Shown: positions 16,095-26,263, numbered from the stretch's first letter. The stretch is 64,000 nucleotides of DNA from JBBRHQ01 sp963815645 (GCA_963815645.1 CAWFHL010000007.1:16351-80350); one strand, 5' to 3'. Numbers and translations are program-made. Notes: a model not told the origin generated them from the letters alone.

Positions 16095-16462
16095 TCACGC
16101 GGCGTTATCGACGGCGTGGAGCAGCTTCGCCCCAGCCGAGACGCATTGGCTGAAGGGCGTTCCCTTCTCGACCGTCGACATGCTTCTTGCTCTCGTTCTG
16201 GCAGGCCTTGCGGGGATTGTCGGCCGCGCCGTTGGCGAGCTTGGCCATCGCGGTAACGCATTGGCTGAAGGGCGTTCCCTTCTCGACCGTCGACATGCTT
16301 CTTGCTCTCGTTCTGGCAGTACTTGCCATAGGCCTTTGCTTTGGCCGGCAGGCTGGCGCCTGGGCTATGGCCGTGGCCCGCGGGCTTTGCAAGAGAGAGC
16401 GCGGGCGATGCACTCAGCGCGAGAGCGCCTGTGATGAGTGCGAGCTTCACAGTGCGGTTCAT
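16095..16462 (-). pseudogene. Secreted tandem-repeat protein with two identical frameshifts
   Basis: Signal peptide (MNRTVKLALITGALALSASP), then YCQNESKKHVDG. One base is missing, after which the frame reads VEKGTPFSQCVTAMAKLANG, AADNPRKACQNESKKHVDG; the same base is missing again before VEKGTPFSQCVSAGAKLLHA and TGA at 16095-16097. The repeat unit is about 39 residues. The two DNA copies around each lesion are identical, so one unit was probably copied onto the other after (or with) the deletion. Function unknown. Confidence 0.65.
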
Positions 16463-16614
16463 GTTGCCTCCTTGGAAACTGGGCTACCTTCGCTCACACA
16501 GTCGAAGGCCCCTGGTTTTGCGCCCCCACTTCGCAGCGGGTTCGCCCTTTCGAGGTCGTTCCTCGACACCTGCAACGCCGGCCCGCCCGCGTTGTCAGGG
16601 CCAACAATGAGATT
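16463..16614. other. Intergenic, nothing recognised
   Basis: Upstream of the repeat protein and downstream of the sigma-factor gene. Confidence 0.35.
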
Positions 16615-18064
16615 TCAGTGGCCGTTGCCCGCTTTGCCGTGGGTCCCGCCGGCGTTGGCGCCGTGCGATGCGGCCGGAGAACTCGGGTGCACGGGGTGAG
16701 GTTTGGCGTGTGAAGCCGAATTGGGCGACGGGGAAGCTGATCCAGGGTGATGGGCGGGTGTTGGATGATTCAGGGCTGCTGCGGGAAGCACAGGCTTATG
16801 GGCGGCGGCAGTCTCCTGTCCATGAGACGCGGCGGCCGGAGGTGAGGCGTGGGAACCGTGCGAGCTCGGATTTGTCGCCGTCTCGGTCGAGCCTCCAGCT
16901 GCGTTTCTCGCCGCCTCCGGGGTCGAATCTGCCCTTGCCGACCTCCCTGCCGCAATCTTCCCTTGGGGTGTGGCCTGCCTGCGGTCTGCGAACTTGTTTC
17001 GCTGATTGTTGTCCGAATGCTGCCGAACTTTGACTTGGACCGGAACCCTCGGTGATGGCAGAAGGCACCGGGATCGAGTGCGCCGGCGAATTGCCGGGGT
17101 TGTTGCTTTGACCAGTCGAGCCGAGATGCACCAGACCGCCCCTGTTGGCGGCGGTGACTCCAACTGCGGTCACGGCAACCACTGCTGCGGCCGATTTCAG
17201 AATTGTCGAGGCCGCCAGCGTCTTGGCGGCGCCCCCGCCAACGTTGCCCGCGAGGCCGGCTCCCAAGCAGCCGTGGCTGCCGGCGAGGACTCCGTGCAAC
17301 AGCCCCGCGGACGCCGCCGCCGGCAATGGGCTGAGAGCGGCTAGGTCTCGTTGTCGGGCCGCAATGTCGGCCCTGAATTCCGCGCAGCTCTCGCAGGCCC
17401 CGAGATGAGCTCTGATGTCGCGGCGCCGCAGAACTCGGCCATCGCCGTCAGATAGCGCCTGTTTGACGGTTTCGCAACCCATCTCACGCCCGACCTTCAT
17501 CCGCTGAAGGCTGGTCCGCGCTTCGTAGATCGTCTGCCGGATTACCGCAGGCGTGGCGCCGAGGGTGGCGCCGATCTCCTCGAATCTCAATCCAGAGAGC
17601 TCGCGCAGGACGAGTGCGCTGCGCTGACGCTCGGGTAACTCTCCGAGGTCGTTGGCCAATTGGTGGAGCCGCTCCTTGGTCTCTGCGCTCTCGTAGGGGC
17701 CAGCATCGATTGCCGCCGTAGAAGCGGAATCGATGTCCGCACCCGGATGTCTCCTCCTCATCAGGTTGATCGCTTCGTTGTGGGCGATCCGATAAAGCCA
17801 CGGCTTGAGCTTGATTTCCCTCTTCTCGCCAGGAAGTGCCTGCAGCGCTTTGACCATCGTGTTCTGAAGGGCATCCTGGGCATCCGACGGATTCCCGAGC
17901 ATCGCCTGGCAATAGCGGAATAGGTCCTGGTGGTAGCGCTCGTAGATCACCGCGAATGCCTGCTCGTCCCCCTTGCTTGCGCGGTTGACCAGGCGGTCGT
18001 CGGTTACCAACCGTCCGGATCGAGATCGCAGGGTTAAGGCGGGCAGGGCTATTGCCTCTGTCAT
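16615..18064 (-). CDS. ECF-type RNA polymerase sigma factor with zinc finger, membrane segment and low-complexity tail
   Basis: Residues ~25-110 form sigma region 2 (FAVIYERYHQDLFRYCQAML, DAQDALQNTMVKAL) and ~130-190 region 4 (LPERQRSALVLRELSGLRFE, EIGATLGATPAVIRQTIYEA). At ~218-227 HLGACESC is an anti-sigma-like zinc-binding motif, then a hydrophobic stretch (LKSAAAVVAVTAVGVTAA). Beyond it a frameshift at about 16950-17030 is needed to reach an Ala/His/Pro/Ser-rich tail ending at 16615. Sigma factor and anti-sigma-type element are thus in one chain, with an outward-facing tail if the segment spans the membrane. Targets unknown. Confidence 0.75.
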
Positions 18065-18891
18065 GGGTAGGGAGTATCGACACCGACGATCATCTGATCA
18101 AGGTTGGGTTTGACCTCTGACGATGAAACGGGGACGCGTGCGGATTGTCAGTCCCGTTCGGTCGTATTGAATCTCGCCGTGGATCCCAGGCGCTGCAAAC
18201 GCTTAGCAGCGCCTGGGGGCTCCAGGGGCGTTTGGCGGCTGAATCCCTGAGGCGTGCCTGTATGTGGAAGAGGACGCGCCGTCTGCCGGCCCCTCCCCTC
18301 TCCCCCTGAGGGCGGTGGCAACAGAGGGCCGAGCTTCCGGTCGGCCTGAACACTCACGCGGCTGTTTGTTCCTTCTCTGTTCCTTCGACTAGACAAGGCC
18401 GGCAGTCGAACCGCTTGGGAATGCGAAATACGGAGCCAAAGAGCGCGAGCCTCCAAGGCTCGCGTCGCCGGCTGAGGGGCTAGCGCTCCTGAGCGTTTCT
18501 ATCGGCACAACTGGGCCTGATGCGTATGCGTAATGGCTCCCAGCCGGGGGTGGGGGCTCCCCCCTCCCCCTGGGCATGCCGGCCGGGCTTCGCATGTCGG
18601 CTTCCCCTTCCGCCTCACCCTCTCCTTGCACGCTCGAGCTCGATTGACGATGAGTAACGGGTGGTGACGGTAGGCATGAAGACATAGGGGTGGGGGGCGA
18701 GCAGGTGACCACTGAGCGGGCCTCGCGGCTCGCCAATGACGGGGAAACGTCACACGACTGAGAGCCCGGGGCTTTGTGCCTGGCGTAAACGTTTGGCTGC
18801 AAACCTTGATGGCGCTATGCTCCAAAGCCCACTAATCGGCCCCGCGCGGGTGGTGCCGCCGGGGCCATGGCACAGGGAGGTAGAAGCTCCC
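18065..18891. other. Gene-free stretch of ~830 bp
   Basis: No credible gene on either strand. It contains repeat copy C and, at 18275-18315, a CCCCTCCCCTCTCCCCCTGA segment resembling the core of that repeat. Confidence 0.45.
18532..18642. repeat. Dispersed ~140-bp repeat, copy C
   Basis: TAATGGCTCCCAGCCGGGGG, TGGGGGCTCCCCCCTCCCCC, TGGGCATGCCGGCC, CATGTCGGCTTCCCCTTCCG. The left third is less similar to A and B than the core. Confidence 0.6.
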
Positions 18892-19590
18892 ATGCAGGTA
18901 CTAGGTTACGTCCGCGTCTCCCACCGAGGAGCAGGGTCGGGGAGCTGGCATCGGGCTTTGAGGCCCAACGCGAAGCCATCGCCGCCGAGTGCGAGCGCCG
19001 GGGCTGGGTACTCCTGGAGGTGATCGAGGACGCGGGCTATTCCGCTCAAGAACCTCAACCGTCCAGGCATCCAGTTCTGCGCTCGATCAAGCTCCAGAGG
19101 CCGGCGAGGCGGAGGTGCCTGGTGGCCGCGAAGATGGACCGACTCTCCCGCTCCCTCCTTAACTTCGCCTCGCTGATGGAGGACCCTCAGTCGAGCAGGG
19201 CTGGGCAGCTCGTCGCCCTCGACGGAGCCGCGGACACCACCACTCCGGCAGGGCAAGATGATGGCCGGCGTCCTCGCCACCTTCGCGCAGTATGGAGCGG
19301 GGACATCATCGGGGAGCGGGTCCGCGCGCCACGCACCAGGTCCAGCGAAGGAACGGAACAAGGCGAGATGGGACGGCAAGCGCCAGACACCCGAGGGGCC
19401 CTGATCGATGGGCGGGATCGAGTCGGGGTGAGCGCGAGCAAGGATCAACGCTGCAGGAAATAGCCGTCCGACTCAACGACGATGGGGTGCCGACCGTGCG
19501 GAGCGGCAAGCGCTGGTGGCCGGCGACGGTTGCCGCGGTGTTGAAGTCGGCGAGCTATGAGGCGGAGTTGGCAGCGGCGCGGGGATCGTG
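18892..19590 (+). pseudogene. Serine recombinase (resolvase/invertase family), multiply frameshifted
   Basis: From ATG at 18892 (GGGAGG upstream): MQVLGYVRVS with the catalytic serine, then in other frames IEAQREAIAAECERRGW-like AQREAIAAECERRGWVLLEV, DAGYSA, VAAKMDRLSRSLLNFASLME (the usual K-x-D-R-L-S-R block), MMAGVLATFAQY, DIIGERVRA and a C-terminal IAVRLNDDGVPTVRSGKRWW, ATVAAVLKSASY. The set of motifs is complete but spread over three frames, with the linker shortened. It probably drove past insertions here and is now dead. Confidence 0.8.
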
Positions 19591-19612
19591 ACCGAGGCTC
19601 CCGCCCAAGCCG

Positions 19613-20171
19613 CTAAGAACCCTCCGCAAGCTGCTCGACCTCAACCTCCTCCGAGAACCCGTCGATGATCTCAACGCCATGAGCCCTCAGCTCCGCACTA
19701 TCTCCTCGACCGATCGGTGCTGGACGACGCTCATTGGCTGATCCCGTAGGAGTTGGGACTTGTCAATGTGCACCGCACCGGAGACGGCGAGGTTGCGGCT
19801 GGCACCCGGGAGGTCGCGGGCTGGGATCTCCTCTAGCGTCTCCTCGATCCGCTCCGCCACCTGCTGCTCGAGGCGGAGGTAGCGCTCGGCGGCAGCGGTG
19901 TGCTTCTCGGCCAGGAACTCGCGCAGGCGGGGAAGCTCCCGCGCCCTGACCTCCTCGTAGCGCTGGGGGTGGATCCTGTTCACCCAGCTCTGCAACGTAG
20001 AACGTGGGATCGGGAGCCCCTCGCCGGCCAGGACCTCAGCCGCCATCCGGGTGTTGCCGCTGGCTAGGGCTGTGGCTACAAGCCCGCGCTCGATCTCCTC
20101 CTCGGTGTAGTTGGTGCGCGTGCGTTTGCTGGATGAGGTTGGGCGATGGGCGTCGAGGTTTGCTTATCCAT
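19613..20171 (-). pseudogene. Helix-turn-helix protein resembling phage terminase small subunit, frameshifted
   Basis: MDKQTSTPIAQP starts at 20171; after a shift near 20130 it reads TNYTEEEIERGLVATALASG, NTRMAAEVLAGEGLPIPRST, LQSWVNRIHPQRYEEV, a long charged helix (LRLEQQVAERIEETLEEIPA) and ARDLPGASRNLAVSGAVHID. A second shift near 19690 continues ELRAHGVEIIDGFSEEVEVE, QLAEGS, TAG 19613-19615. A DNA-binding head plus helical body suggests a phage- or element-derived protein; terminase small subunit is a guess from shape. Confidence 0.55.
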
Positions 20172-20468
20172 GGTCTGAGGATGATTGGGGAGCCGGATGC
20201 CACTCCCCGTGACTTCAGGCCCGGTCCTGGGCCTCTGGGCGTCAGACCTGCGGCAATCCGATCTATGACTCAAACTTCCAATATTGGGAGCACCGCTACC
20301 TTCTATGCCCTATGCTCGCCTTGCTTAGCGAGGAGGGGTGGTGGCGCTGGGTGGATCATTCCGGAGCCCCAAAGAAGTTAGACGGGCGCTGAACGGCCTG
20401 ACTTAGGGCCAGTTCTGTCCTTGCCATTTGCTCGGCCCCCGTTTAGCCCAATCCCGGGGGGTCACCAG
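20172..20468. other. Intergenic, divergent
   Basis: Lies between the minus-strand HTH pseudogene and the plus-strand secreted-protein gene; no clear promoter seen. Confidence 0.35.
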
Positions 20469-21091
20469 ATGCCGAGCACAGCTCGAAGGTCCACATCCGC
20501 TCGACACGGGATGGTCAACACGGTACCTCCCGCGGCACTCGACAGCGTAGGGTCATCGAGGCGGCGTCGCGGTCGGTGCGCCCGGACTCTAGCCTTGTTT
20601 GCGATCTGCATCGCTACGGTTTTCGCACTCCCGAGCCCGGCGGGCGCCTCCATATCGTATGGATTCGTTTGCTACCCGAGCGGGCACTCCCTTCGCGCTA
20701 ACTGGCCATTGATCTGGGGCCAGCGAGGCACCACTCTGCAAAAAGTGTGGTTCAAGGTAAAGCTCGACCAATGGACTGGTTCAAGATGGCGGTATTTCGG
20801 CTACTCCCGCTGGTACTTCGGCGTTTCGAGCATATACGGTCGGTATTACCTCGATAGATCGCTGGGGTGGCTGATGCCCTTCCCCCTCGTCCTGGGCTCC
20901 GGGGATCTTGGGCATTACTTCGGCTTCGTGAGTGGAAGGCGGAGCTACGTGGGTCGCAACTGGGCCCGTATTGGTCCAACCTGCCCAACGCCTACTACCG
21001 TACGCGAGAGCGATACAAGGTGGGCCGCGCCACTTGGAATTCGAAGGCAACCTACGTAGCGGGGACAAGCCGGCGTTATTGCTGGGCCTAG
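20469..21091 (+). CDS. Secreted aromatic-rich protein of unknown function, frameshifted
   Basis: From ATG at 20469 there is a long basic head, then a signal (TLALFAICIATVFALPSPAG). The mature part is rich in Trp and Tyr: FVCYPSGHSLRANWPLIWGQ, VKLDQWTGSRWRYFGYSRWY. Near 20925 a shift joins EWKAELRGSQLGPYWSNLPN, AYYRTRERYKVGRATWNSKA and SRRYCWA with the stop at 21089-21091. Two cysteines at the ends may pair. No family recognised. Confidence 0.55.
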
Positions 21092-21098
21092 GACTCCA

Positions 21099-22177
21099 GT
21101 GGTCGACATCCAAACAGAGAGGGGGGTCTCGCCTGCCGAGTGTGGACGGCTGGCCTGTTTCTTCTCACTGGCTTGCCTGGCCAGCCTAGTCTTGGCATTC
21201 CCGGCCTCGACACGCGCCGAGGCGGGTGGGTCGCCCTGGAGATTCAAAAACGAGGATTCACGCGTACAGACGCAGTCCTTCTGGACACCCGAGCGGATGC
21301 GATCGGCTCGTCCGATTCGCGCAGATCGCTCCGGCAATCCGGCGGTTGAGAGAGATCGTGGAGGAAGCCGTCGGAGCTGACCGGACCACCGCATCGCGTG
21401 GCCGGTTCCTCACCGCCCTCGGTCACAGTCAAGAAGCCTCCGGGCGGTCCATTCGGTAACTCGTTGCAGCGCCGCACTTGGTACCGGTACATGATCCGCC
21501 ATCCGTGGCGGCGTCCCTACAGAATCAACGGCAAGCTGTTCGCCCAGGGTAAGCGCTTTAACTGGTTCTGTTCGGCGACGGTAGTCGGGGCGCCGAACAA
21601 GAGCGTTGTCTTCACCGCCGCCCACTGCCTACGGGATTCGGGACCGAACGGGCACTGGTTCGACAAGTTCGTCTTCATTCCGGCCTTCAACAGCGGCCGC
21701 CACCCGTTCGGCGTCTTCGCGTACGAAAACGCCTGGGTCCTGCCTCAGTGGGTCAATTCCCGGCCGGGCAACTCCAATTACGACGTCGGCGCACTAACCC
21801 TGCACCGCAACCGGAAGCACCAGCGTGTGGCGCGGGCGGTCGGGTCAGTCGGATTGGCAGCCAACATCCGCCCGTCGCACTACTGGTACGCCTACGGTTA
21901 TCCGAGTGCCCGACCATTCAGCGGTAGGAACCTGTGGACCTGCGAGTCCCCCTCCTGGGGCCCGAAGTGGAACCGCCACCCGGGGCCGAACCCGACCGAG
22001 ATCGCCTGCGACCTCACCAAAGGCAGCAGCGGCGGAGGGTGGATCTGGCGGGCGTCCGATGGTCGCTACCTGAATAGCGTCATGTCGTACGGGCCAGCTT
22101 GGCCCTCACCATACAGTTTTGGCACCTATTTCGGTGATGCCGTATGGAACCTCTACAAGAAAGTGGGACGAAGGTGA
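21099..22177 (+). CDS. Secreted trypsin-like (S1) serine peptidase, frameshifted near the N-terminus
   Basis: First frame: signal (ACFFSLACLASLVLAFPAST) and a propeptide-like FWTPERMRSARPI. After a shift near 21380 the protease domain follows in full: CSATVVGAPNKSVVFTAAHC (catalytic His), NSNYDVGALTLH (catalytic Asp) and ACDLTKGSSGGGWIW (catalytic Ser in GSSGGG), ending KKVGRR. All three catalytic residues are present. The gene starts 8 bases after the preceding secreted-protein gene, so the two may be co-transcribed. Confidence 0.75.
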
Positions 22178-22542
22178 AACGATTTCGCTTTCTGGGATGC
22201 CCGCGGTTGGGGTCGCCCTGCTGATGCCGATCCCAGCTGCGCCGTCTGCCCCGGGTTGGACCTGCCCCGTTTCGGCGGATTTGGTGGATGTCCATGCGCG
22301 TTCGCCCCTAACTTGCGCCCTCTATTGAGGCGGCCACGGGACGGTGACGCTCGAATCGAGAATCGAATCGGAGCAGCATCCGAACCCGCGACCTTCGGGT
22401 TATGAGATCTCCCAACCAGGCCCTACTGGGCGCTCATTGGTTCTCGCATGCGTTCTCAGGTGCTCTGAGATGTTCTGAGTTTCGTTCTGCTCGGTCAGGT
22501 GAGATTCGCTCAGTCTGAATCCCGTGGTCCCTCGAGAAAGTG
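22178..22542. other. Gene-free stretch with tRNA-like fragment
   Basis: Holds the fragment at 22381-22407 and, at 22440-22485, several TTCTGAG/CTCAG repeats. No gene seen. Confidence 0.45.
22381..22407 (-). repeat. tRNA 3'-half-like fragment (possible attachment site)
   Basis: Reading minus: CTCATAACCCGAAGGTCGCG followed by GGTTCG, the anticodon loop (CAT) through T-arm of a Met-type tRNA; the 5' half is absent and the anticodon stem cannot form. The 14-base CGAACCCGCGACCT is repeated at 28153-28166. Confidence 0.45.
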
Positions 22543-22562
22543 CCGCTTTTCATGGAAAGCGG
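22543..22562 (-). terminator. Hairpin downstream of the repeat-protein gene
   Basis: CCGCTTT and AAAGCGG arms around TCATGG, 58 bases past the stop at 22620. Confidence 0.4.
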
Positions 22563-22619
22563 TGTTGTTGGCTTGCGGATGCTCGGCGCGGAAGAGCTCG
22601 CGAAACGCGAAAGGCCGGT

Positions 22620-23808
22620 TCACGGCGTCCACTTCGCGGCCACCGTTCCGGCGAATTGCACGGCGCCGAAGACGCTGCCGACGGTCATGCAGAAGAGCCG
22701 GCTTGGACAGGAGACGCCAGCCAGATGCGGGGAGCCCGCTGTAGGGGTACGGGATCGACTCGAGCTGCCAGCGCGCTCCGTCGAAGCGCTCGGCGATCAC
22801 AATCTCACCGGTCGAGATCATAACCATCGCCCACGGCGTGACAAGCCCGCACGGTCCCGGACAGCTGACGTCAAAAAGGTTGGCGAGTGGATGCCCGCTC
22901 GACGACGGCCCCGGGTTCGGGGTGGGCATGACCGACCAATTCGAGCCGACGCGGCGCTCGGCCAGGGTCGTGATATCCGCCGTGAAATCCGGCCTCAGGT
23001 TGGCAAAAGAGTCTCCGACGGCGAAGCACACGGGTCCGCTCGGACAGGAGACGCCCTTGAACTCAGCGCCGAAGGCGCCCTCGGGCTCGGGTGCGGACTG
23101 CAGGCCCCACGAGTTAACGCGCCCGAACCAGCGCTCGACCAGCGGCACGGGGTTGGTCGGACCGTTCGACTGACCTACGGTGGTGCAGGTCCGCTTCAAG
23201 GGACACGAGACATCGGCGAGCCCGCCGGGCGGGGAAACCGGGGCGTCCGGGATGGACTGGACATGCCAGGTGCCGTCCCAGCGCTCCGCGAGCGTGCCGG
23301 TGGCGTCGGATCCTCCGATCGCGGTGCAGGCCAGGAGCCCGGAGCAGGAGACGGCCGAGAGGCCGCCGTTTCCGACGTCCGGGCTCTGCTGATGCGACCA
23401 GCTCGTCCCGTTCCACCGCTCGATCAGGGGCGCCGAGGTCGGGTAGCCCGAGCTGCCGACCGCGAAGCAGACGTTCGGCCGCGGACAGGAGACGCCATTC
23501 AGCGAGATGGGCGTCGCCGTGAACGGGTCCGGGGTCGGCACGATCTGCCAGCTCGTGCCGTCCCAGCGCTCGGCCACCGTCGAATACGTCACCGTGCCGG
23601 GGCCCCCCAGGGCACCCATGAAGACCTCGGCGGAGCCGACGGCCATGCACGAATTCGCCGACGAGCAGTCGACGGCGTTGAGTCTGGTTCCGGTCGCGCC
23701 AGGGGCGTTCGGCGTGGGCGGCACCGTCCAGGCGGCCGAGGCCACGGAGGGCGCGAGCAGCAACGCCGCGGTCGCAATCAAGACCAGGCAAACAGGTCGA
23801 AGTGACAT
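22620..23808 (-). CDS. Secreted protein with seven VSCP..C.AVG repeats, 3' frameshift
   Basis: Signal peptide (MSLRPVCLVLIATAALLLAP), then about seven repeats of ~45-50 residues, each with a paired-cysteine motif: VDCSSANSCMAVGS, VSCPRPNVCFAVGS, VSCSGLLACTAIGG, VSCPLKRTCTTVGQ, VSCPSGPVCFAVGD, a degenerate VSCPGPCG, and after a shift near 22733 VSCPSRLFCMTVGS, ending AAKWTP at TGA 22620-22622. Each repeat also has an ERW.GTSW strand, suggesting beta-propeller blades. Likely exported and disulphide-stabilised; ligand unknown. Confidence 0.75.
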
Positions 23809-23873
23809 CCGCACTGGGAACACTACTTTGCGGTCATTCCCCCGGCAAGCGCACCGTCGCGTCGAGGACCGCC

Positions 23874-23907
23874 GAAAGCGCCACTTTGGACGAGAAGTAG
23901 CGCTTTC
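23874..23907. repeat. Inverted repeat at the left flank of the transposase gene
   Basis: GAAAGCGC (23874-23881) and GCGCTTTC (23900-23907) with an 18-base spacer. It may be part of the element's left end or a terminator; no matching copy was found to the right of the transposase. Confidence 0.4.
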
Positions 23908-23909
23908 CA

Positions 23910-25420
23910 TGGAGGCTGTCGCACAAACCCCCTTGGCATCCGGCTTGTTTTGGAGCATCCAGGCATGCCACAGAACTTCCTCACAACTGACCGAGACCAG
24001 CCGCTCCTGCTTGCCCCCGACCTGCGCGATTGGCTCCCCGAGGACCACCTCGCCTGGTTCGTGATCGAGGCGATCGAGGAGCTCGACATCGAGCCCTTCT
24101 ACGCCTCCTACCGGGCCGACGGCCACGGCCGAGCAGCTCACGATCCGAAGATGATGCTGACCCTGCTCGCCTACTCCTACTCGGTCGGCGAGCGAAGCTC
24201 GAGGGGCATCGAGCGCCGCTGTCGCGAGGACGTCGCCTTCCGGGTGATCGCCGCCAACCAGATCCCCGATCACGCCACGATCGCCCGCTTCCGGGTCCGC
24301 CACGAGCGCGCCCTGGGCGAGCTATTCGGACAGGTGCTCGGGCTCTGCGCCAATGCCGGACTGGTCGAGGTCGCGGTGCTGGCGGTCGACGGCTCGAAGT
24401 TCGAGGCCTCGGCGTCAAACCACGCGACCCGAAGCTACGAGCAGATCGCGTCCGAGATCCTCGCCGAAGCGGGCCGCATCGACGCCGCCGAGGATGAGAT
24501 CCACGGCTCCGCCCGCGGCGATGAGCTGCCCGAGCACCTGACCACCCGTGAGGGCCGCCGCGCCTGGCTGCGGGAGGCCAAGGAGCGCCTCGATGCCGAG
24601 CGGGCCGCTAAGCAAGAGCCCGTGCCCAAGGACCGCAAAGAGCGACTCGAGATCTGCCGCGACCGCTTGGTCGAGGACTGGCGAGAAGAGCGCCGTGCCA
24701 ACCGCGACTACGAGGCCTACCGCGCCCGCGGCGTGATGAAGGATGGACGCCGCTTCGGCCGACCCCCGAACCCGCACACACCGCCCGCCCAACCCGAAGG
24801 CAAGATCAACCTCACCGACCCCGACTCGCGCAACATGAAGGCCTACCGCGGCTACCTGCAGGGCTATAACGCCCAGGCTGTCACCACCGAGGACCAGATC
24901 ATCGTCGCCGCCGAGATCGCGCCCGACGGCCTCGACTTCGCCCAGCTCGACCCGATGGTCTCCGCCGCGGAGCGAGAGCTCGCGGAGGCGGGGGTCACCG
25001 AGCGCCCCGGGACGGTGCTGGCCGACGCCGGCTACTGGTCAAACGAGCACATCGACTCGCTGCGCGAGCGAGGAATCACCCCGCTCGTTGCCGCCGATGC
25101 CGACCGCAGAAAGGGGCCGCGCAAGACTCGCCTCGGTGGCCCCTATGACTTCATGCGCCGGGTCCTCGCCACCGAGCAAGCCGCGAACCTCTACTCGCGA
25201 AGACAGTGGATGGTGGAGCCGGTCTTTGCCCAGATCAAGGCAATCCGGGGGATCGGGCGCTTCAAACGAAGAGGCCGGGCGGCCGTCCGCTCGGAATGGC
25301 GCCTGATTGCCGCCACCAACAACCTCCTGAAGCTCCACAAGCACGCATTAAGCGCCGCTGCGGCCTGAATTGGGCCTCGGTTCGGTTGATCCGGCTCCCC
25401 GGAGCCCGGCGTCGCCGATC
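23910..25420 (+). mobile_element. IS1182-type insertion sequence, ends not resolved
   Basis: Bounds are approximate: the element lies between the signal region of the gene starting at 23808 and the stop of the methyltransferase at 25424. I could not find a convincing terminal inverted repeat or target duplication by eye. Confidence 0.4.
23965..25368 (+). CDS. IS1182-family transposase, intact
   Basis: 467 residues from the ATG (MPQNFLTTDRDQPLLLAPDL), matching the usual start of this family. The N-terminal domain has WLPEDHLAWFVIEAIEELD and MMLTLLAYSYSVGERSSRGI; the DDE core includes VLAVDGSKFEASASNHA (first Asp), TVLADAGYWSNEHID (second Asp) and QWMVEPVFAQIKAIRGIGRF (Glu in the Y/W-x-E-P block). 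Length and motifs are complete, so it may be active. It lies in a decayed stretch and is the only intact mobile-element gene in the window. Confidence 0.92.
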   Translation: MPQNFLTTDRDQPLLLAPDLRDWLPEDHLAWFVIEAIEELDIEPFYASYRADGHGRAAHDPKMMLTLLAYSYSVGERSSRGIERRCREDVAFRVIAANQIPDHATIARFRVRHERALGELFGQVLGLCANAGLVEVAVLAVDGSKFEASASNHATRSYEQIASEILAEAGRIDAAEDEIHGSARGDELPEHLTTREGRRAWLREAKERLDAERAAKQEPVPKDRKERLEICRDRLVEDWREERRANRDYEAYRARGVMKDGRRFGRPPNPHTPPAQPEGKINLTDPDSRNMKAYRGYLQGYNAQAVTTEDQIIVAAEIAPDGLDFAQLDPMVSAAERELAEAGVTERPGTVLADAGYWSNEHIDSLRERGITPLVAADADRRKGPRKTRLGGPYDFMRRVLATEQAANLYSRRQWMVEPVFAQIKAIRGIGRFKRRGRAAVRSEWRLIAATNNLLKLHKHALSAAAA

Positions 25421-25423
25421 GCA

Positions 25424-26263
25424 CTAGGAGGTCGAGACGACGAGCGAGGTGGCAGGCAGCTCGAGGTCTCCGGGCCCGCCGAATGTGTTGAGCTGCTCGG
25501 CCATCTCCTCGCGAATCCGCCCCCGCTCCTCCTCGCCCAGGCCGTCGAGAACCATCGCGATTGCACCAGCGGCGGTGTTGAGGAATTCCCAGTATTCGTC
25601 CACTCCTGAGAATCGGAAGCCAAAGCTGACCTCGTCGATCGCGGGATCCGAAAAGCCCGCCGCGGTGAAGAGGTCGCGCAGGCGATCTCGATCGGCGAGC
25701 GCGAGGATTCCCGGAGCGCCAGCTTGCGGCGCCGGCGTATGACCGCGCTCGTGAAGCACACGCGACGCCAGAGCGGCCCACGGGTTCTGCTCCGGTCCCG
25801 CGAAGACCGCGCACGCCACCCGCCCGCCGGCTCGCAGCACGCGGCGCGTCTCTTGGAGTGCCTCGCCCGGATCGGCCATCAGCATGTAGCCCCAGCGGCA
25901 GACCACCCCGTCGACGGAGTCGTCCGGCAGCTCGAGATGCTCGGCGTCGAGAGTGCGGCACTCGACGTTCTCGAGGCTGAGCTCCTGGGCGCGGCGGCGA
26001 GCAACCTCGACCATGGCCCTGGCGAAGTCGCTGACGATCACCCGGCCGCTCGGTCCAACCAGCTCGGCCGCTGAGAACCCTACGACTCCGGTCCCGGCCG
26101 CCAGATCGAGGATCGTCTCTCCGGCGGACGGTTCGAGCCGCTCGAGCATCCGTTCGGTCACGGGCCGAGCGACCTCCTCGATGTAGGCGTGGCGCTCGTC
26201 CCATCCGGGTGCCATCGCCTCCCACACGGTACGGCTCGCACTTTTGAAGTCGCCGGCGTTCAT
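25424..26263 (-). CDS. Class I SAM-dependent methyltransferase (UbiE/Coq5-like)
   Basis: 279 residues. Motif I is ILDLAAGTGVVGFSAAELVG (~50-69), motif II region VIVSDFARAMVEVARRRAQE, then VECRTLDAEHLELPDDSVDG and RWGYMLMADPGEALQETRRV, the post-motif order of UbiE/MenG-type enzymes. The C-terminal part (FGFRFSGVDEYWEFLNTAAG) is an extra substrate-side region. Substrate unknown. It ends next to the insertion sequence but appears complete. Confidence 0.85.
   Translation of the reverse strand: MNAGDFKSASRTVWEAMAPGWDERHAYIEEVARPVTERMLERLEPSAGETILDLAAGTGVVGFSAAELVGPSGRVIVSDFARAMVEVARRRAQELSLENVECRTLDAEHLELPDDSVDGVVCRWGYMLMADPGEALQETRRVLRAGGRVACAVFAGPEQNPWAALASRVLHERGHTPAPQAGAPGILALADRDRLRDLFTAAGFSDPAIDEVSFGFRFSGVDEYWEFLNTAAGAIAMVLDGLGEEERGRIREEMAEQLNTFGGPGDLELPATSLVVSTS

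Noticed and set aside
15641..16462. A single 273-residue protein
   Set aside because: The frame joins the signal-peptide half of one gene to another unrelated gene only through the frameshifts in the former; both genes have their own start and stop.
22540..23805. Open frame of 421 codons on the plus strand
   Set aside because: Antisense to the repeat protein with the signal peptide on the minus strand.
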